DNA of 64,000 nucleotides from Pararhodobacter aggregans (lineage in GTDB: Bacteria > Pseudomonadota > Alphaproteobacteria > Rhodobacterales > Rhodobacteraceae). Where the stretch lies: assembly GCF_003075525.1 (NCBI RefSeq), contig NZ_QDDR01000001.1:496001-560000 (forward strand). Reading direction: 5' to 3'. Positions 53,596-62,340 of this stretch are shown here, one piece after another. Position 1 is the first letter of the stretch; every line of letters starts with the position of its first letter. The position numbers and the translations under genes were made by a program. The notes beneath the pieces were generated by a model. The model did no database searches, was not told the origin of the DNA, and was given only the letters and a program-made list of their open reading frames with translations.

Positions 53596-55002
53596 TCAGC
53601 CCCCTGCAGCGGCGTCCGAGAGCCGCGCAAGGGTTTCATCACGTCCCAGAACAAGCATCATGTCGAACACGCTGGGTGACACGGCCCGACCGGCCAGAGC
53701 CGCCCGCAACGAGGGGGCGATCTTGCCGAGTCCGAGGCCGTGCGTCGCTGCGACGTCGCTCACGATGGCTTCGAGTCTTTCGCGCTCCCAGCTAGCATTT
53801 TGCAGATGCGGCGTCAATTCACCCAGTATACGACGGGATACCGCGTCCAGGGATTTTTCCGCTTTCTCGTCGGGGGAGATCGGCCGCTCCGTCAGGACAA
53901 AGTGAGCCCGTTCAAGGATTTGGCTGAAATTGCGGGCTTTCTCTTTCAGGGGGCCCATGGCCCGGGCCACGCCTTCGCGCTGCCGCGAGGTCAGTGGCGC
54001 GGCCTCGGTGGCCGCCAGATAGGCCTCCAGTTCCTGCAGTGCAGCGCCCTCGTCCATCGCCGTGAAATGCTGCGCCGTCAGGTGGTCCAGCTTTTTCAGG
54101 TCCAGACGCGCCGGCGCCTTGCCGATGCCGCCCAGATCGAACCATTCGACCGCCTGCGCGTCCGAGAAGAACTCGTCGTCACCATGGCTCCAGCCCAGCC
54201 GGGCCAGGTAATTGCGGATCGCGGCGGCGGGATAGCCCATCTTCTGGTAATCCTCGACCCCCAGGGCGCCGTGGCGTTTCGACAGTTTCTTGCCATCCTC
54301 GCCATGGATCAGCGGGATATGCGCGAACCGGGGCACATCCCAGCCCATCGCCTGATAGACCTGCGTCTGGCGCGCGGCGTTGTTCAGGTGGTCGTCCCCC
54401 CGGATCACATGCGTGACGCCCATGTCGTGGTCATCGACCACCACGGCGAGCATGTAGGTCGGCGTACCATCCGAGCGTAAACAAACCATGTCATCGAGCT
54501 GGTCGTTGCGGAACACGACCCGGCCCTGCACCGCATCCTCGATCACCGTCTCGCCGTCGCGGGGCGCTTTCAGGCGGATCACATGGGGCAGGTCGGGGTG
54601 GGTCGCGGGATCGGCGTCGCGCCAGGGCGATTGATAGAGGGTCGAGCGCCCCTCGGCCCGCGCCGCCTCGCGGAAGGCCTCGATCTCGTCCTGGGTGGCG
54701 AAGCATTTGTAGGCATGGCCGCGGGCCAGCATTTCCAGCGCGACCTCGGCGTGGCGGGGGGCCTGTTCGAACTGGCTCACCGCCTCGCCGTCCCAGTCGA
54801 GGCCCAGCCAGGTCAGGCCGCTGAGAATGGCCGCCGTGGCCTCGGGCGTCGAGCGCGCGCGGTCGGTATCCTCGATGCGCAGCAGGAATTTCCCGCCCCG
54901 GCCCCGGGCATAAAGCCAGTTGAACAGCGCCGTCCGGGCCCCGCCGATATGCAGGAAACCCGTGGGCGAGGGGGCGAAACGGGTGACCACAGCGGCGTTC
55001 AT
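53596..55002 (-). CDS. gltX: glutamyl-tRNA synthetase
   Basis: A 468-residue class I synthetase. The HIGH motif appears as [24 protein letters not shown] and the KMSKS equivalent as [10 protein letters not shown]. The anticodon-binding helical domain fills the C-terminal third. No zinc-binding cysteine cluster is evident in the usual position. It is divergent from comEC. Confidence 0.94.
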   Translation of the reverse strand: MNAAVVTRFAPSPTGFLHIGGARTALFNWLYARGRGGKFLLRIEDTDRARSTPEATAAILSGLTWLGLDWDGEAVSQFEQAPRHAEVALEMLARGHAYKCFATQDEIEAFREAARAEGRSTLYQSPWRDADPATHPDLPHVIRLKAPRDGETVIEDAVQGRVVFRNDQLDDMVCLRSDGTPTYMLAVVVDDHDMGVTHVIRGDDHLNNAARQTQVYQAMGWDVPRFAHIPLIHGEDGKKLSKRHGALGVEDYQKMGYPAAAIRNYLARLGWSHGDDEFFSDAQAVEWFDLGGIGKAPARLDLKKLDHLTAQHFTAMDEGAALQELEAYLAATEAAPLTSRQREGVARAMGPLKEKARNFSQILERAHFVLTERPISPDEKAEKSLDAVSRRILGELTPHLQNASWERERLEAIVSDVAATHGLGLGKIAPSLRAALAGRAVSPSVFDMMLVLGRDETLARLSDAAAGG

Positions 55003-55078
55003 CTGTTGTTAACCTTTCGGAAACCAAGGGGGAGATAGGCTGGACGAAACCTCTAGGCAATGACGGGGGCGAGAACAA

Positions 55079-57208
55079 GTGTGGAGCCCCGCCCGAGCCG
55101 CCGAGGATCTGCCGCTGCCCGATGCGCGCGGGCTCGGGGCCGGGGCGGTTCGGCGGGTCTCGGCCGCCGTCTCCGCCGCCCGGGGGGCGCTGTTCCCGCT
55201 GGCGCCGGTGGCGCTGGGCATCGGCGTCGGCCTTTATTTCGCGCTGAAGGACGAACCGGGCCTGCCGCTCCTGGCCGCCGTCGCGCTGGCGGGCGCCCTC
55301 TGCCTGATCGGTGCGCGCCGGGCGCCGGATGGGCTGCGGCCGCTGGCTCTGGCCGGGGCGCTGGTGGCGGCGGGGCTGCTGCTGGCGGCGTGGCGGGCGC
55401 AATCGGTGGCGGCGCCGGTGCTGGGCTGGCACCGCTATGGCCCGGTCGAGGGACGGATTGTCGAGGTCGACCGCTCGGTCTCGGACGCGGTGCGGCTGAC
55501 GCTGGACCGGGTGGTGCTGCCGGGGATCGACCCGGCGCGGGTCCCGCAGTCGGTGCGCGTCTCGGTCCATGGGGCGCTGGATCTGGACCCGGTGGCGGGC
55601 ACGCGGGTGATGCTGACCGGCCGCCTCGGTCCACCCGGCGGGCCGGTCGAGCCGGGCGGGTTCGATTTCCGGCGGCTCGCGTGGTTCGAGGGGCTGGGCG
55701 CGGTCGGCTACACGCAAAGCCCGGTGCTGGCGCTGGAGGATCCCGAGCCGGGCCTCGCGCTGTCGCTGACCCGGCTGCGCCAGCGCCTGGCACAAGGGAT
55801 CCGCGACCGGCTTCCGGGCGAGACGGGGGGCTTCGTCGCGGCGATCCTGACCGGCGACCGTTCGGGCGTGGGGGTCGAGACGACCGAGGATCTCAGACGC
55901 TCGAACCTCGCGCATCTCTTGGCGATTTCCGGGCTGCACATGGGGCTGCTGACCGGGGTGGTCTATGGCGGGCTCAGGGCCTTTCTGGCGCTCTTTCCGG
56001 TACTGGCCCTGCGCCTGCCGATCCGCAAGATCGCGGCGCTGGTCGCGCTGGTCGCGGCGGCGGCCTATCTGGCGCTCTCGGGCGGGAATGTGGCGACGCA
56101 GCGCGCCTTCGTCATGGTGGCGGTGATGCTGGGCGCGGTGCTGGCCGAACGCCGCGCGCTGTCGATGCGCTCGGTGGCGCTGGCGGCGCTGATCCTGCTC
56201 GCCTGGCGGCCCGAGGCGCTGCTGTCGGTCGGCTTCCACATGTCCTTTGCCGCGACCGTGGCGCTGGTCGCGGTGTTCCGGGCGCTGCGCGAAAGGCGGC
56301 AGGGCGCCCCGCATCCCCGAGGCTGGCGGCGGGCGCTGGCGCCCTTGGCGGGGGCGGCGCTGTGCTCGCTGGTGGCGGGGCTGGCGACGGCGCCCTATGC
56401 CGCGGCGCAATTCCATCGGATCGCCGAATACGGGCTTCTGGCCAATATCGTCAGCGTCCCGCTGATGGGGGCGCTGGTGATGCCCGCGGCGGTGCTGGCG
56501 GCGGTGCTCTGGCCCTTGGGGCTGGAGGGCGTTGGCCTTTGGCTGATGGCGCAGGGGACGCGCTGGATCCTGTTCGTCGCCGAATGGGTCGGCGGGCTGG
56601 AGGGCGCGGTCCGGCAGGTGCCCGCGCCGCCCGGCTGGCTGCTGCCGGTCTTCACGCTGGGGGCGCTGTGGCTGGTGCTCTGGCCCGGGCGCGCGCGGCT
56701 GGCCGGGGCGGCGCTGGCCATTGCGGCGCTCGGGTTCTGGGGGCAGGGCACAAGGCCCGCGCTGCTGGTCGAGGGGGGCGGTGCGCTGGTTGGGCTGATG
56801 ACGCCCGAGGGCCGGGCGCTGAGCAAACCGCGCGGCGCGGGCTTCGTCGCCCGCAACTGGCTGGAGGCGGATGGCGATGCGGTCACCCAGGACCTCGCCG
56901 CAGCGCGGCCCGGCTTCACCCCGGTGCCGGGCGGCGTGCGCTTTGCCTTTGACGGGGGGGAATGGCTGCATCTGACCGGACGGCGCGGGGCGGCGGCGCT
57001 GGCGGCGGCCTGCCGCGACGGGGTGGTCATCGTCACGGATCAGCGGCTGGAGGGCCCGCCTGCCGGGACCTGCACGCTCTGGGACCCGCGGACCTTGCGG
57101 GCCACGGGCGCGCTGGCCTTCGATGCCGAGGGCGGGATGCGGACGGCGGCCGAGGCCTCGGGTCACCGGCTCTGGAGCCCGGCCCCGCGCCCGGGTCGCG
57201 CGGATTGA
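55079..57208 (+). CDS. comEC: ComEC/Rec2-family DNA-uptake channel protein lacking the lactamase active site
   Basis: A 709-residue membrane protein. It has an N-terminal DUF4131-like part, then the competence domain with ILTGDRSGVGVETTEDLRRSNLAHLLAISGLHMGLLTGVVYGG and about ten membrane helices. The C-terminal soluble part (after about residue 550) does not show the HxHxDH motif of the metallo-beta-lactamase domain usual in ComEC, as in many alphaproteobacterial versions. The start is a GTG at 55079 without a strong ribosome site. It is divergent from gltX with a 76-base gap. It probably transports single-stranded DNA into the cytoplasm. Confidence 0.87.
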   Translation: MWSPARAAEDLPLPDARGLGAGAVRRVSAAVSAARGALFPLAPVALGIGVGLYFALKDEPGLPLLAAVALAGALCLIGARRAPDGLRPLALAGALVAAGLLLAAWRAQSVAAPVLGWHRYGPVEGRIVEVDRSVSDAVRLTLDRVVLPGIDPARVPQSVRVSVHGALDLDPVAGTRVMLTGRLGPPGGPVEPGGFDFRRLAWFEGLGAVGYTQSPVLALEDPEPGLALSLTRLRQRLAQGIRDRLPGETGGFVAAILTGDRSGVGVETTEDLRRSNLAHLLAISGLHMGLLTGVVYGGLRAFLALFPVLALRLPIRKIAALVALVAAAAYLALSGGNVATQRAFVMVAVMLGAVLAERRALSMRSVALAALILLAWRPEALLSVGFHMSFAATVALVAVFRALRERRQGAPHPRGWRRALAPLAGAALCSLVAGLATAPYAAAQFHRIAEYGLLANIVSVPLMGALVMPAAVLAAVLWPLGLEGVGLWLMAQGTRWILFVAEWVGGLEGAVRQVPAPPGWLLPVFTLGALWLVLWPGRARLAGAALAIAALGFWGQGTRPALLVEGGGALVGLMTPEGRALSKPRGAGFVARNWLEADGDAVTQDLAAARPGFTPVPGGVRFAFDGGEWLHLTGRRGAAALAAACRDGVVIVTDQRLEGPPAGTCTLWDPRTLRATGALAFDAEGGMRTAAEASGHRLWSPAPRPGRAD

Positions 57209-57313
57209 GTCCTGACGGCAACACACGGCGGGGAATGCGCGGGAATGGGGGCACATAAGGCTCGCCCGGTGACTCGGCGTTTGTTACGCTTGCGGAAACA
57301 AACAGGCAAAACA

Positions 57314-58345
57314 ATGAGCAGTGTATCCGGGTTCAGCGGCGTGTATGCCGTGGAATGGGCGCAGACTGCGCCTGGAGAGGAGTGGGGTTTGCCGCCGGAC
57401 CTGCTGGCGGTGGGCATGTCCTGGCGCTGGCGCGGCGTGGCGCAACGGCTTGATGCCGGGGTGGCGGCGCTGTGGCTGGATCGCCCGGCCGACCGGGAAG
57501 ACCCGCGCAGACGGGCCCGGCGCCGGATGCAGCGCCTGTCGCTGGCCGCCATGCCCGAGGGCGCGGGCGAGGATCTGCAGGACGACGCCCCCGGCGGCGG
57601 CTCGCTGGTGCTGACCGATGGCGCGCGGCTCTATCCCGCCCGGATTGTCGAGCGGCACGGGAGGCGGCTGGCGGTGTTCCATCCGCTGCTGCCCGCCCCC
57701 GACACCGAACTCTGGATCGCCGCGCTGAGCCTTGCACCCGCGCTGACCCGCCGGGGCGGGGTGATCTGTTTCCTGCCGGGCACGCTGATCGCCACGCCCC
57801 AGGGACCGCGCGCGGTTGAGGCGCTGGAACCCGGCGAGACGGTCCTGACCCGTGACAATGGCCCGCAGCCGGTCGTCTGGCGGGGCGAGACGCGGCTTTC
57901 GGGCGCGGAACTCTACCTGCATCCCCATCTCCGGCCCCTGCGCATCGCCGCCGGTGCCTTGCCCGGCGGCCGGCCGGACAGCGACCTGCTGGTCTCGCCC
58001 GCGCACCGCCTGCTGATGCCGGCGCCCGAGGGGCTGGGTGCGGGCGAGGTGCTGGTCGCGGCGGCGCATCTGGAGGACGGGCGCGGCATCCGGCGCGATT
58101 TCGCGCTGCCCGCGGTGCGCTACATCCATCTGATGCTGGAGCGCCACGAGATCCTGACCGCCAATGGTCAGCCCTGCGAGAGTTTCCATCCCGGCATGGC
58201 CGATCCGGCGGTGCTCAAATGGCACGCGCGCAGTCTGGAAAAGGCGGCGCCGGGGCTGGTGGGCGATCCCGCGCGTTTCGGCGAGACGGCGCGGCGCTGC
58301 CTGACGCGGGGCGAAGCGGCAATCCTGCGCTTCGCCACCGCCTGA
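57314..58345 (+). CDS. Hint-domain protein of unknown function
   Basis: A 343-residue protein whose second half is a Hint (hedgehog/intein) domain: VICFLPGTLIATPQGPRAVEALEPGETVLTRDNGPQPVVWRG with nucleophile-position Cys152, then LLVSPAHRLLM and the HLMLERHEILTANGQPCESFHPG end. The first 150 residues match nothing I recognise. Such lone Hint_2 proteins are frequent in Rhodobacteraceae. No flanking extein-like split protein is seen, so autoprocessing would cleave or modify the N-terminal half. The start at 57314 is selected because earlier in-frame codons lie in the upstream gap. Confidence 0.75.
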   Translation: MSSVSGFSGVYAVEWAQTAPGEEWGLPPDLLAVGMSWRWRGVAQRLDAGVAALWLDRPADREDPRRRARRRMQRLSLAAMPEGAGEDLQDDAPGGGSLVLTDGARLYPARIVERHGRRLAVFHPLLPAPDTELWIAALSLAPALTRRGGVICFLPGTLIATPQGPRAVEALEPGETVLTRDNGPQPVVWRGETRLSGAELYLHPHLRPLRIAAGALPGGRPDSDLLVSPAHRLLMPAPEGLGAGEVLVAAAHLEDGRGIRRDFALPAVRYIHLMLERHEILTANGQPCESFHPGMADPAVLKWHARSLEKAAPGLVGDPARFGETARRCLTRGEAAILRFATA

Positions 58346-58359
58346 TTACGCGATCCGGC

Positions 58360-58689
58360 TCAGGAGGGCATCCGCCCGCCCGGGGTCATGCCATCGACCG
58401 CGCCGGGCAGGTGCTGCGCCAGCTGTGCCAGCAGCGCCTGCGGGTCGAGGCCGGTGGTCGCGGCGAGGTTGTTCAGCGCCTCGGGGCCGAGCGCCTGCTG
58501 CACCTGTTCGGGGGTGACCGTCTGGTTCTGGCCGTTGCCGACCCAGCTTTGCGCGATGCCGCCCAGCCCGTTGCGCTCGAAATTCTGGAGCAGGCCCTGA
58601 ACGCCGCCGTTGTTCTGCAGGACCTGTTCGATGACGCGCGCCGCGCCCGCGCCCACGATCCCGCCGAGGATACCGTCGAGGAGTCCCAT
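58360..58689 (-). CDS. YidB-like (DUF937) small protein
   Basis: A 109-residue glycine- and glutamine-rich protein with GLLDGILGGIVGAGAARVIEQVLQNNGGVQGLLQNFERNGLGG and IAQSWVGNGQNQTVTPEQVQQALG, the YidB family pattern. No transmembrane segment or catalytic residue is visible. It is convergent with the Hint gene. Function unknown. Confidence 0.78.
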   Translation of the reverse strand: MGLLDGILGGIVGAGAARVIEQVLQNNGGVQGLLQNFERNGLGGIAQSWVGNGQNQTVTPEQVQQALGPEALNNLAATTGLDPQALLAQLAQHLPGAVDGMTPGGRMPS

Positions 58690-58813
58690 GGTGCCGTTTC
58701 CTTCTCGCTGTTACTGACGCCCCGGCCGCAGCCGGGCAAGTCCACCGGACCACGCAGACCCCGGCTTGGCAAGCGAGGAACGGCAGGGCGGGGGGATTTG
58801 GGCGGCGGCTGGC

Positions 58814-59107
58814 TCAGCGGCGGCGGAACCGGCGCCAGAGCGCCCGGCCGCGCACCAGCAGCGCCGCGACCCGCGGGCGCAGGCCCGGCAGGTCGACGGC
58901 CAGCAGGATCAGCCCCATCGGGATCATCCAGAAGCCCAGCACCGGCAGGAAGCCCAGGAACCCGCCAAGGATCAGCAGAATCGCCACCGGCAGCCGGATC
59001 CAGAACCGCCCCGGCGCGGCGAGGCCCCTCAGCGGCCCTCCGACGCCCGGCAGGCTGCGGCCCATGCGGTCGAGCTGGCGCTCGAATCGGCGGTGGTGGC
59101 GGTTCAT
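58814..59107 (-). CDS. small membrane protein of unknown function
   Basis: A 97-residue protein with two adjacent hydrophobic segments (about residues 36-72, LPVAILLILGGFLGFLPVLG and the following FWMIPMGLILLAVDL) between basic ends (MNRHHRRF and RALWRRFRRR). Codon pattern and a plausible start at 59107 support a gene, but no family is recognised. It lies between the YidB-like gene and the rpsD promoter region, on the opposite strand to rpsD. Confidence 0.6.
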   Translation of the reverse strand: MNRHHRRFERQLDRMGRSLPGVGGPLRGLAAPGRFWIRLPVAILLILGGFLGFLPVLGFWMIPMGLILLAVDLPGLRPRVAALLVRGRALWRRFRRR

Positions 59108-59200
59108 CGGGGCCCTCTGGCTGGTTGGCGGTGGCGATGTGGGGTAGGGCAGGGGCCGCGGCAAGGGGCCCGCGCCTCAACTTCCGGTCAGCGCCCGGGA

Positions 59201-59254
59201 CGATCTCTCTGAACCGCCCGATTTCTCTGAACCGCCCGATCTCTCTGAACCGAT
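59201..59254 (+). repeat. three tandem 18-base repeats immediately before the rpsD promoter
   Basis: The unit CGATYTCTCTGAACCGCC occurs at 59201-59218 and 59219-59236 with one difference, and a third copy at 59237-59254 diverges only in its last two bases. The third copy abuts and supplies the first T of the TTGACA box. This may be an activator-binding array or simply a slippage expansion. Confidence 0.75.
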
Positions 59255-59281
59255 TGACAGTGCCGGGCGGGGCTGTATAAG
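59254..59281 (+). promoter_or_regulatory. strong sigma-70-type promoter for rpsD
   Basis: TTGACA (59254-59259) and TATAAG (59276-59281) are 16 bases apart. Both boxes are near consensus, unusual for this GC-rich genome and fitting a ribosomal protein gene. Transcription would begin near 59288, giving a leader of about 235 bases. Confidence 0.7.
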
Positions 59282-59523
59282 CGCGCCGTCCGGGTGGTCC
59301 GCCCCTCAAGGCGTTGGCCCGGATTTTCATTGGTGTTGGGGGACCCCGCAAGGGGAAGCCTGTCGCCGGGGAAACCCGGAAAGGACAACGCCCTTTTACG
59401 TGACTTGGCCCTGAGGGCCGGAGCCTACGGTCGAGCAGAGCGGCGCAGAGCTGTTCGAGGCCCGAAAAGTGGGAACCGGTTTTCGGATCAGCCGAGAAAG
59501 CCAAAACGAAAAGGAGATCAGCC
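59282..59523 (+). ncRNA. structured leader RNA of rpsD (candidate cis-regulatory RNA)
   Basis: A leader of about 240 bases without a convincing gene. A long-range stem pairs AAGGCGTTG (59308-59316) with CAACGCCCTT (59386-59395, one bulge). Inside it are two hairpins with GNRA loops: CCCC-GCAA-GGGG (59344-59355) and CCGGG-GAAA-CCCGG (59366-59379). After it comes GGCCC-TGA-GGGCC (59407-59419). The layout suggests a multi-branch junction. S4 autoregulates its own mRNA in some bacteria, so a control element is plausible. It does not match SRP, RNase P or tmRNA motifs I know. Confidence is for structured RNA, not for a mechanism. Confidence 0.5.
59462..59486. repeat. palindromic element in the rpsD leader
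   Basis: CCGAAAA and TTTTCGG arms flank GTGGGAACCGG, a near-palindrome. Similar AAAAGTGGGAACCGG sequences are, to my memory, widely dispersed in alphaproteobacterial genomes. It lies between the structured part of the leader and the rpsD ribosome site. Confidence 0.45.
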
Positions 59524-60144
59524 GTGACCAAACGCACGACTGCCAAGTACAAGATCGACCGCCGCATGGGCGAGAACATCTGGGGCCGCGCCAAGTCGCC
59601 GGTCAACAAGCGCGAATACGGCCCCGGCCAGCACGGCCAGCGCCGCAAGAACAAGCTCTCGGACTTCGGCACGCAGCTGCGCGCCAAGCAGAAGCTGAAG
59701 GGCTATTACGGCGACCTGACCGAAAAGCAGTTCAAGAAGATCTACGGCGAAGCCGCCCGCGTGAAGGGTGACACCGGCGAGATGCTGATCGGCCTGCTGG
59801 AGCGTCGTCTGGACGCCGTCGTCTACCGCGCCAAGTTCGTTCCGACCATCTTCGCGGCCCGCCAGTTCGTGAACCACGGCCATGTCACCGTGAACGGCAA
59901 GCGCGTGAACATCGCGTCGTACCGCGTCAAGGAAGGCGACGTGATCGCTGTCCGTGACCGCTCGAAGCAGCTCGCCATCGTGCTGGAAGCCGTCGCTTCC
60001 GCCGAGCGTGACGTGCCCGATTACCTCGAAGTCGACCATTCCAAACTGACCGCGACCTTCGTGCGCACGCCGGGTCTGGGCGATGTGCCCTACGCGGTTC
60101 AGATGGAACCGAACCTCGTCGTCGAATATTACGCGAAGAACTGA
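59524..60144 (+). CDS. rpsD: 30S ribosomal protein S4
   Basis: A 206-residue S4. The N-terminal basic part lacks the zinc cysteines (the C- form). The S4 RNA-binding domain ([49 protein letters not shown]) is intact. S4 binds 16S rRNA early in assembly and in some bacteria represses its own mRNA. The start is GTG at 59524, eight bases after AAGGAG, uncommon for a ribosomal protein. Codon use is more biased than in its neighbours. It is monocistronic, with a strong promoter, long leader and good terminator. Confidence 0.96.
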   Translation: MTKRTTAKYKIDRRMGENIWGRAKSPVNKREYGPGQHGQRRKNKLSDFGTQLRAKQKLKGYYGDLTEKQFKKIYGEAARVKGDTGEMLIGLLERRLDAVVYRAKFVPTIFAARQFVNHGHVTVNGKRVNIASYRVKEGDVIAVRDRSKQLAIVLEAVASAERDVPDYLEVDHSKLTATFVRTPGLGDVPYAVQMEPNLVVEYYAKN

Positions 60145-60175
60145 TCCGGCCACGGCTGAGGTCTTGCCTTTGGGG

Positions 60176-60207
60176 AAGGGCCGCGCCGGGGAACCGGTGC
60201 GGCCCTT
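60176..60207 (+). terminator. rho-independent terminator of rpsD
   Basis: A 14-bp stem with one G-U pair, AAGGGCCGCGCCGG and CCGGTGCGGCCCTT, is closed by a GGAA tetraloop and followed by T and TCG. It begins 32 bases after the stop. Confidence 0.85.
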
Positions 60208-60229
60208 TCGCATGCGTGGCGCCCGAAGA

Positions 60230-60250
60230 GCGTATTTTCGGCAGAATGAA
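60230..60250. repeat. dispersed repeat copy 3 after rpsD
   Basis: GCGTATTTTCGGCAGAATGA (plus a final A) differs from the copies at 19768 and 42479 only in the three bases before GCAGAATGAA. It lies between the rpsD terminator and hisC, in a gap of 188 bases that shows no gene. Confidence 0.6.
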
Positions 60251-60332
60251 GCCAGCGGGGCGATACGAGGGACCCGGGCGGGTAGCCGCCAGGGTCATCA
60301 CCGGATAAATGCGTTCTGGGGGACATGAGAAC

Positions 60333-61418
60333 ATGAACGACGCCATCCGCCCGCAACCCGGGATCATGGATATCGCCCTCTATGTCAGCGGCGAGAGCAA
60401 GGTCGCGGGCAAGACCGAGGTGCTGAAGCTTTCCTCGAACGAGAACCCCTATGGCCCCTCGCCCCGGGCGCAGGCCGCCTTCGCGGAGGCCGCGGCGTCC
60501 TTGCATCGCTACCCCTCGACCGACCATGCCGAGCTGCGCGCGGCGATCGGCGCGGTGCATGGGCTGGACCCCGAGCGGATCATCTGCGGCGTGGGCTCGG
60601 ACGAGGTGCTGCAATTCATCACCCAGGCCTATGCCGGGCCCGGCGATGAATGCATCACCACCGAGCATGGCTTTTCCATGTACCCGATCCTCGCCCATGC
60701 GGCGGGGGCGACCCCGGTCACGGTGGCCGAGCGCGAGCGGCGGGTCGATGTGGACGCGATCCTGGCGGCGGTGACGCCCCGCACGCGCGTGGTCTTCATC
60801 GCCAATCCCGCCAACCCGACCGGGACCATGGTGGCCGAGGCCGATCTGCGCCGTCTGGCCGAGGGGCTGGGTGCGGGGGTGATCCTGGTGCTGGACGGGG
60901 CTTACGCCGAATTCGCGGGCGATTTCGACGGCGGCGTCTCGCTGGTCGAGGAGTTTCCGCAGGTGGTGATGACGCGCACCTTCTCGAAGATCCACGGCCT
61001 CGGCGGTCTCAGGATCGGCTGGGGCTATGCGCGGCGCGAGATCATCGACGTCCTGAACCGCATCCGCCAGCCCTTCAACCTGAGCCTGGCGCAGATGGCG
61101 GCGGCCGAGGCGGCGGTGCGGGATGTGGACTACACCCGGTTCTGCGCCACCGAGAACGCCAGGTGGCGGGATTTCCTGCGGAATGGCCTGGTGCAGATGG
61201 GCGTCGCCTGCGACGAGAGTTTCGCCAATTTCGTCCTCGCCCGCTTCGCCAGTTCCGACGAGGCCGAGGCCGCCGACCGCGCCTTGCGCGAGGACGGGAT
61301 TCTGGTGCGCAAGGTGGGGGGCTACGGCCTGCCGCAGTGCCTGCGCATCACCGTGGGCGATGAAGCCGCCTGCCGCCGCATCCTCGGCGTGATCGCCACC
61401 TTCAAGGGAATCCGCTGA
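60333..61418 (+). CDS. hisC: histidinol-phosphate aminotransferase
   Basis: A 361-residue PLP-dependent aminotransferase. Landmarks are [39 protein letters not shown] and the PLP-lysine segment [18 protein letters not shown]. The partner gene tyrC follows with a one-base overlap, so the enzyme may also serve phenylalanine or tyrosine transamination, a known dual use of HisC-like enzymes beside tyrC. The start at 60333 gives [22 protein letters not shown]. Confidence 0.88.
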   Translation: MNDAIRPQPGIMDIALYVSGESKVAGKTEVLKLSSNENPYGPSPRAQAAFAEAAASLHRYPSTDHAELRAAIGAVHGLDPERIICGVGSDEVLQFITQAYAGPGDECITTEHGFSMYPILAHAAGATPVTVAERERRVDVDAILAAVTPRTRVVFIANPANPTGTMVAEADLRRLAEGLGAGVILVLDGAYAEFAGDFDGGVSLVEEFPQVVMTRTFSKIHGLGGLRIGWGYARREIIDVLNRIRQPFNLSLAQMAAAEAAVRDVDYTRFCATENARWRDFLRNGLVQMGVACDESFANFVLARFASSDEAEAADRALREDGILVRKVGGYGLPQCLRITVGDEAACRRILGVIATFKGIR

Positions 61419-62335
61419 TGGCGCAGGTCTATGAGCGGGTCGCCCTGATCGGGCTGGGGCTGATCGCGGGCTCGATGGCCCATGCGATGAAGCGGCGGGG
61501 CCTCGCCGGCCATATCGCCGGTTTCGCCCGCACCGACGAGACGCGCAAGGCCGCGGCCGAGATCGGCTTTGTCGACAGCGTGCACGAGAGCGCGGCCGAG
61601 GCGGTGAAGGGCGCGGACCTCGTGGTCCTCGCCGTGCCGGTGGGTGCCATGGGCAAGGTGGCCGAGGAGATCGCCCCGCATCTGGCCCCGGGCGCGACGG
61701 TCACCGATGTGGGTTCGGTCAAGCAGGCGGTGATCGACGCGGTCGGGCCGCATATCCCCGAGGGCGTGCATTTCATCCCCAGCCACCCGCTGGCCGGGAC
61801 CGAACATTCGGGGCCCTATTCGGGCTTTGCCACGCTCTTTGAGAACCGCTGGTGGCTGCTCACCCCGCCCGAGGGCGCGGACCCGGACGCCGTGGCGCGG
61901 CTCCGCGCGCTTTACGAGGGCGTCGGCGCCAATGTCGACACGATGGAGCCCGGGCATCATGATCTGGTGCTGGCGGTCGTGTCGCATACGCCGCACCTGA
62001 TCGCCTATACGATGGTCGGCGTCGCCGACCATTTGCGCCGCGTCTCGCAATCGGAAGTCATCAAGTATTCCGCCTCGGGTTTTCGCGACTTCACCCGGAT
62101 CGCGGCCTCGGATCCGACCATGTGGCGCGATGTTTTCCTGACCAACAAGGACGCGACGCTCGACATCCTCGGCCGCTTCACCGAAGAATTGTTCGTGCTG
62201 CAACGGGCGATCCGCATGGGCGACGGCGACCACCTCTTCGACTATTTCACCCGCACCCGGGCCATCCGGCGCGGGATCATCGAGGCCGGTCAGGACACCG
62301 ACGCGCCGGATTTCGGCCGGGTGCGGAAGGGCTGA
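61418..62335 (+). CDS. tyrC: prephenate/arogenate (cyclohexadienyl) dehydrogenase
   Basis: A 305-residue TyrA-family dehydrogenase. The NAD-binding GLGLIAGSMAHAMKRRG, HFIPSHPLAGTEHSGP (active site) and HTPHLIAYTMVGVADHLRR are intact. It oxidatively decarboxylates prephenate or arogenate to the tyrosine branch. The start overlaps the hisC stop (TGATG). No fused mutase or regulatory ACT domain is seen, so feedback control would be elsewhere. Confidence 0.88.
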   Translation: MAQVYERVALIGLGLIAGSMAHAMKRRGLAGHIAGFARTDETRKAAAEIGFVDSVHESAAEAVKGADLVVLAVPVGAMGKVAEEIAPHLAPGATVTDVGSVKQAVIDAVGPHIPEGVHFIPSHPLAGTEHSGPYSGFATLFENRWWLLTPPEGADPDAVARLRALYEGVGANVDTMEPGHHDLVLAVVSHTPHLIAYTMVGVADHLRRVSQSEVIKYSASGFRDFTRIAASDPTMWRDVFLTNKDATLDILGRFTEELFVLQRAIRMGDGDHLFDYFTRTRAIRRGIIEAGQDTDAPDFGRVRKG

Positions 62336-62340
62336 GGCGG

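Noticed and set aside
54491-57256. Very long open frames on the strand opposite gltX-comEC, and similarly opposite fcs-SDR (6962-9535) and the RND gene (45121-47982)
   Set aside because: Arg/Pro/Gly/His-rich translations without family motifs, caused by high GC at third codon positions of the real genes; the opposite frames encode clear conserved proteins.
59201-59254. A short CRISPR array
   Set aside because: The 18-base units are contiguous with no spacers and abut a promoter; no cas gene is present.
59282-59523. SRP RNA, RNase P RNA or tmRNA gene
   Set aside because: None of the diagnostic motifs that I know (SRP apical GGAAGCAGC, RNase P GAGGAAAGTC, tmRNA tag codons) is present.
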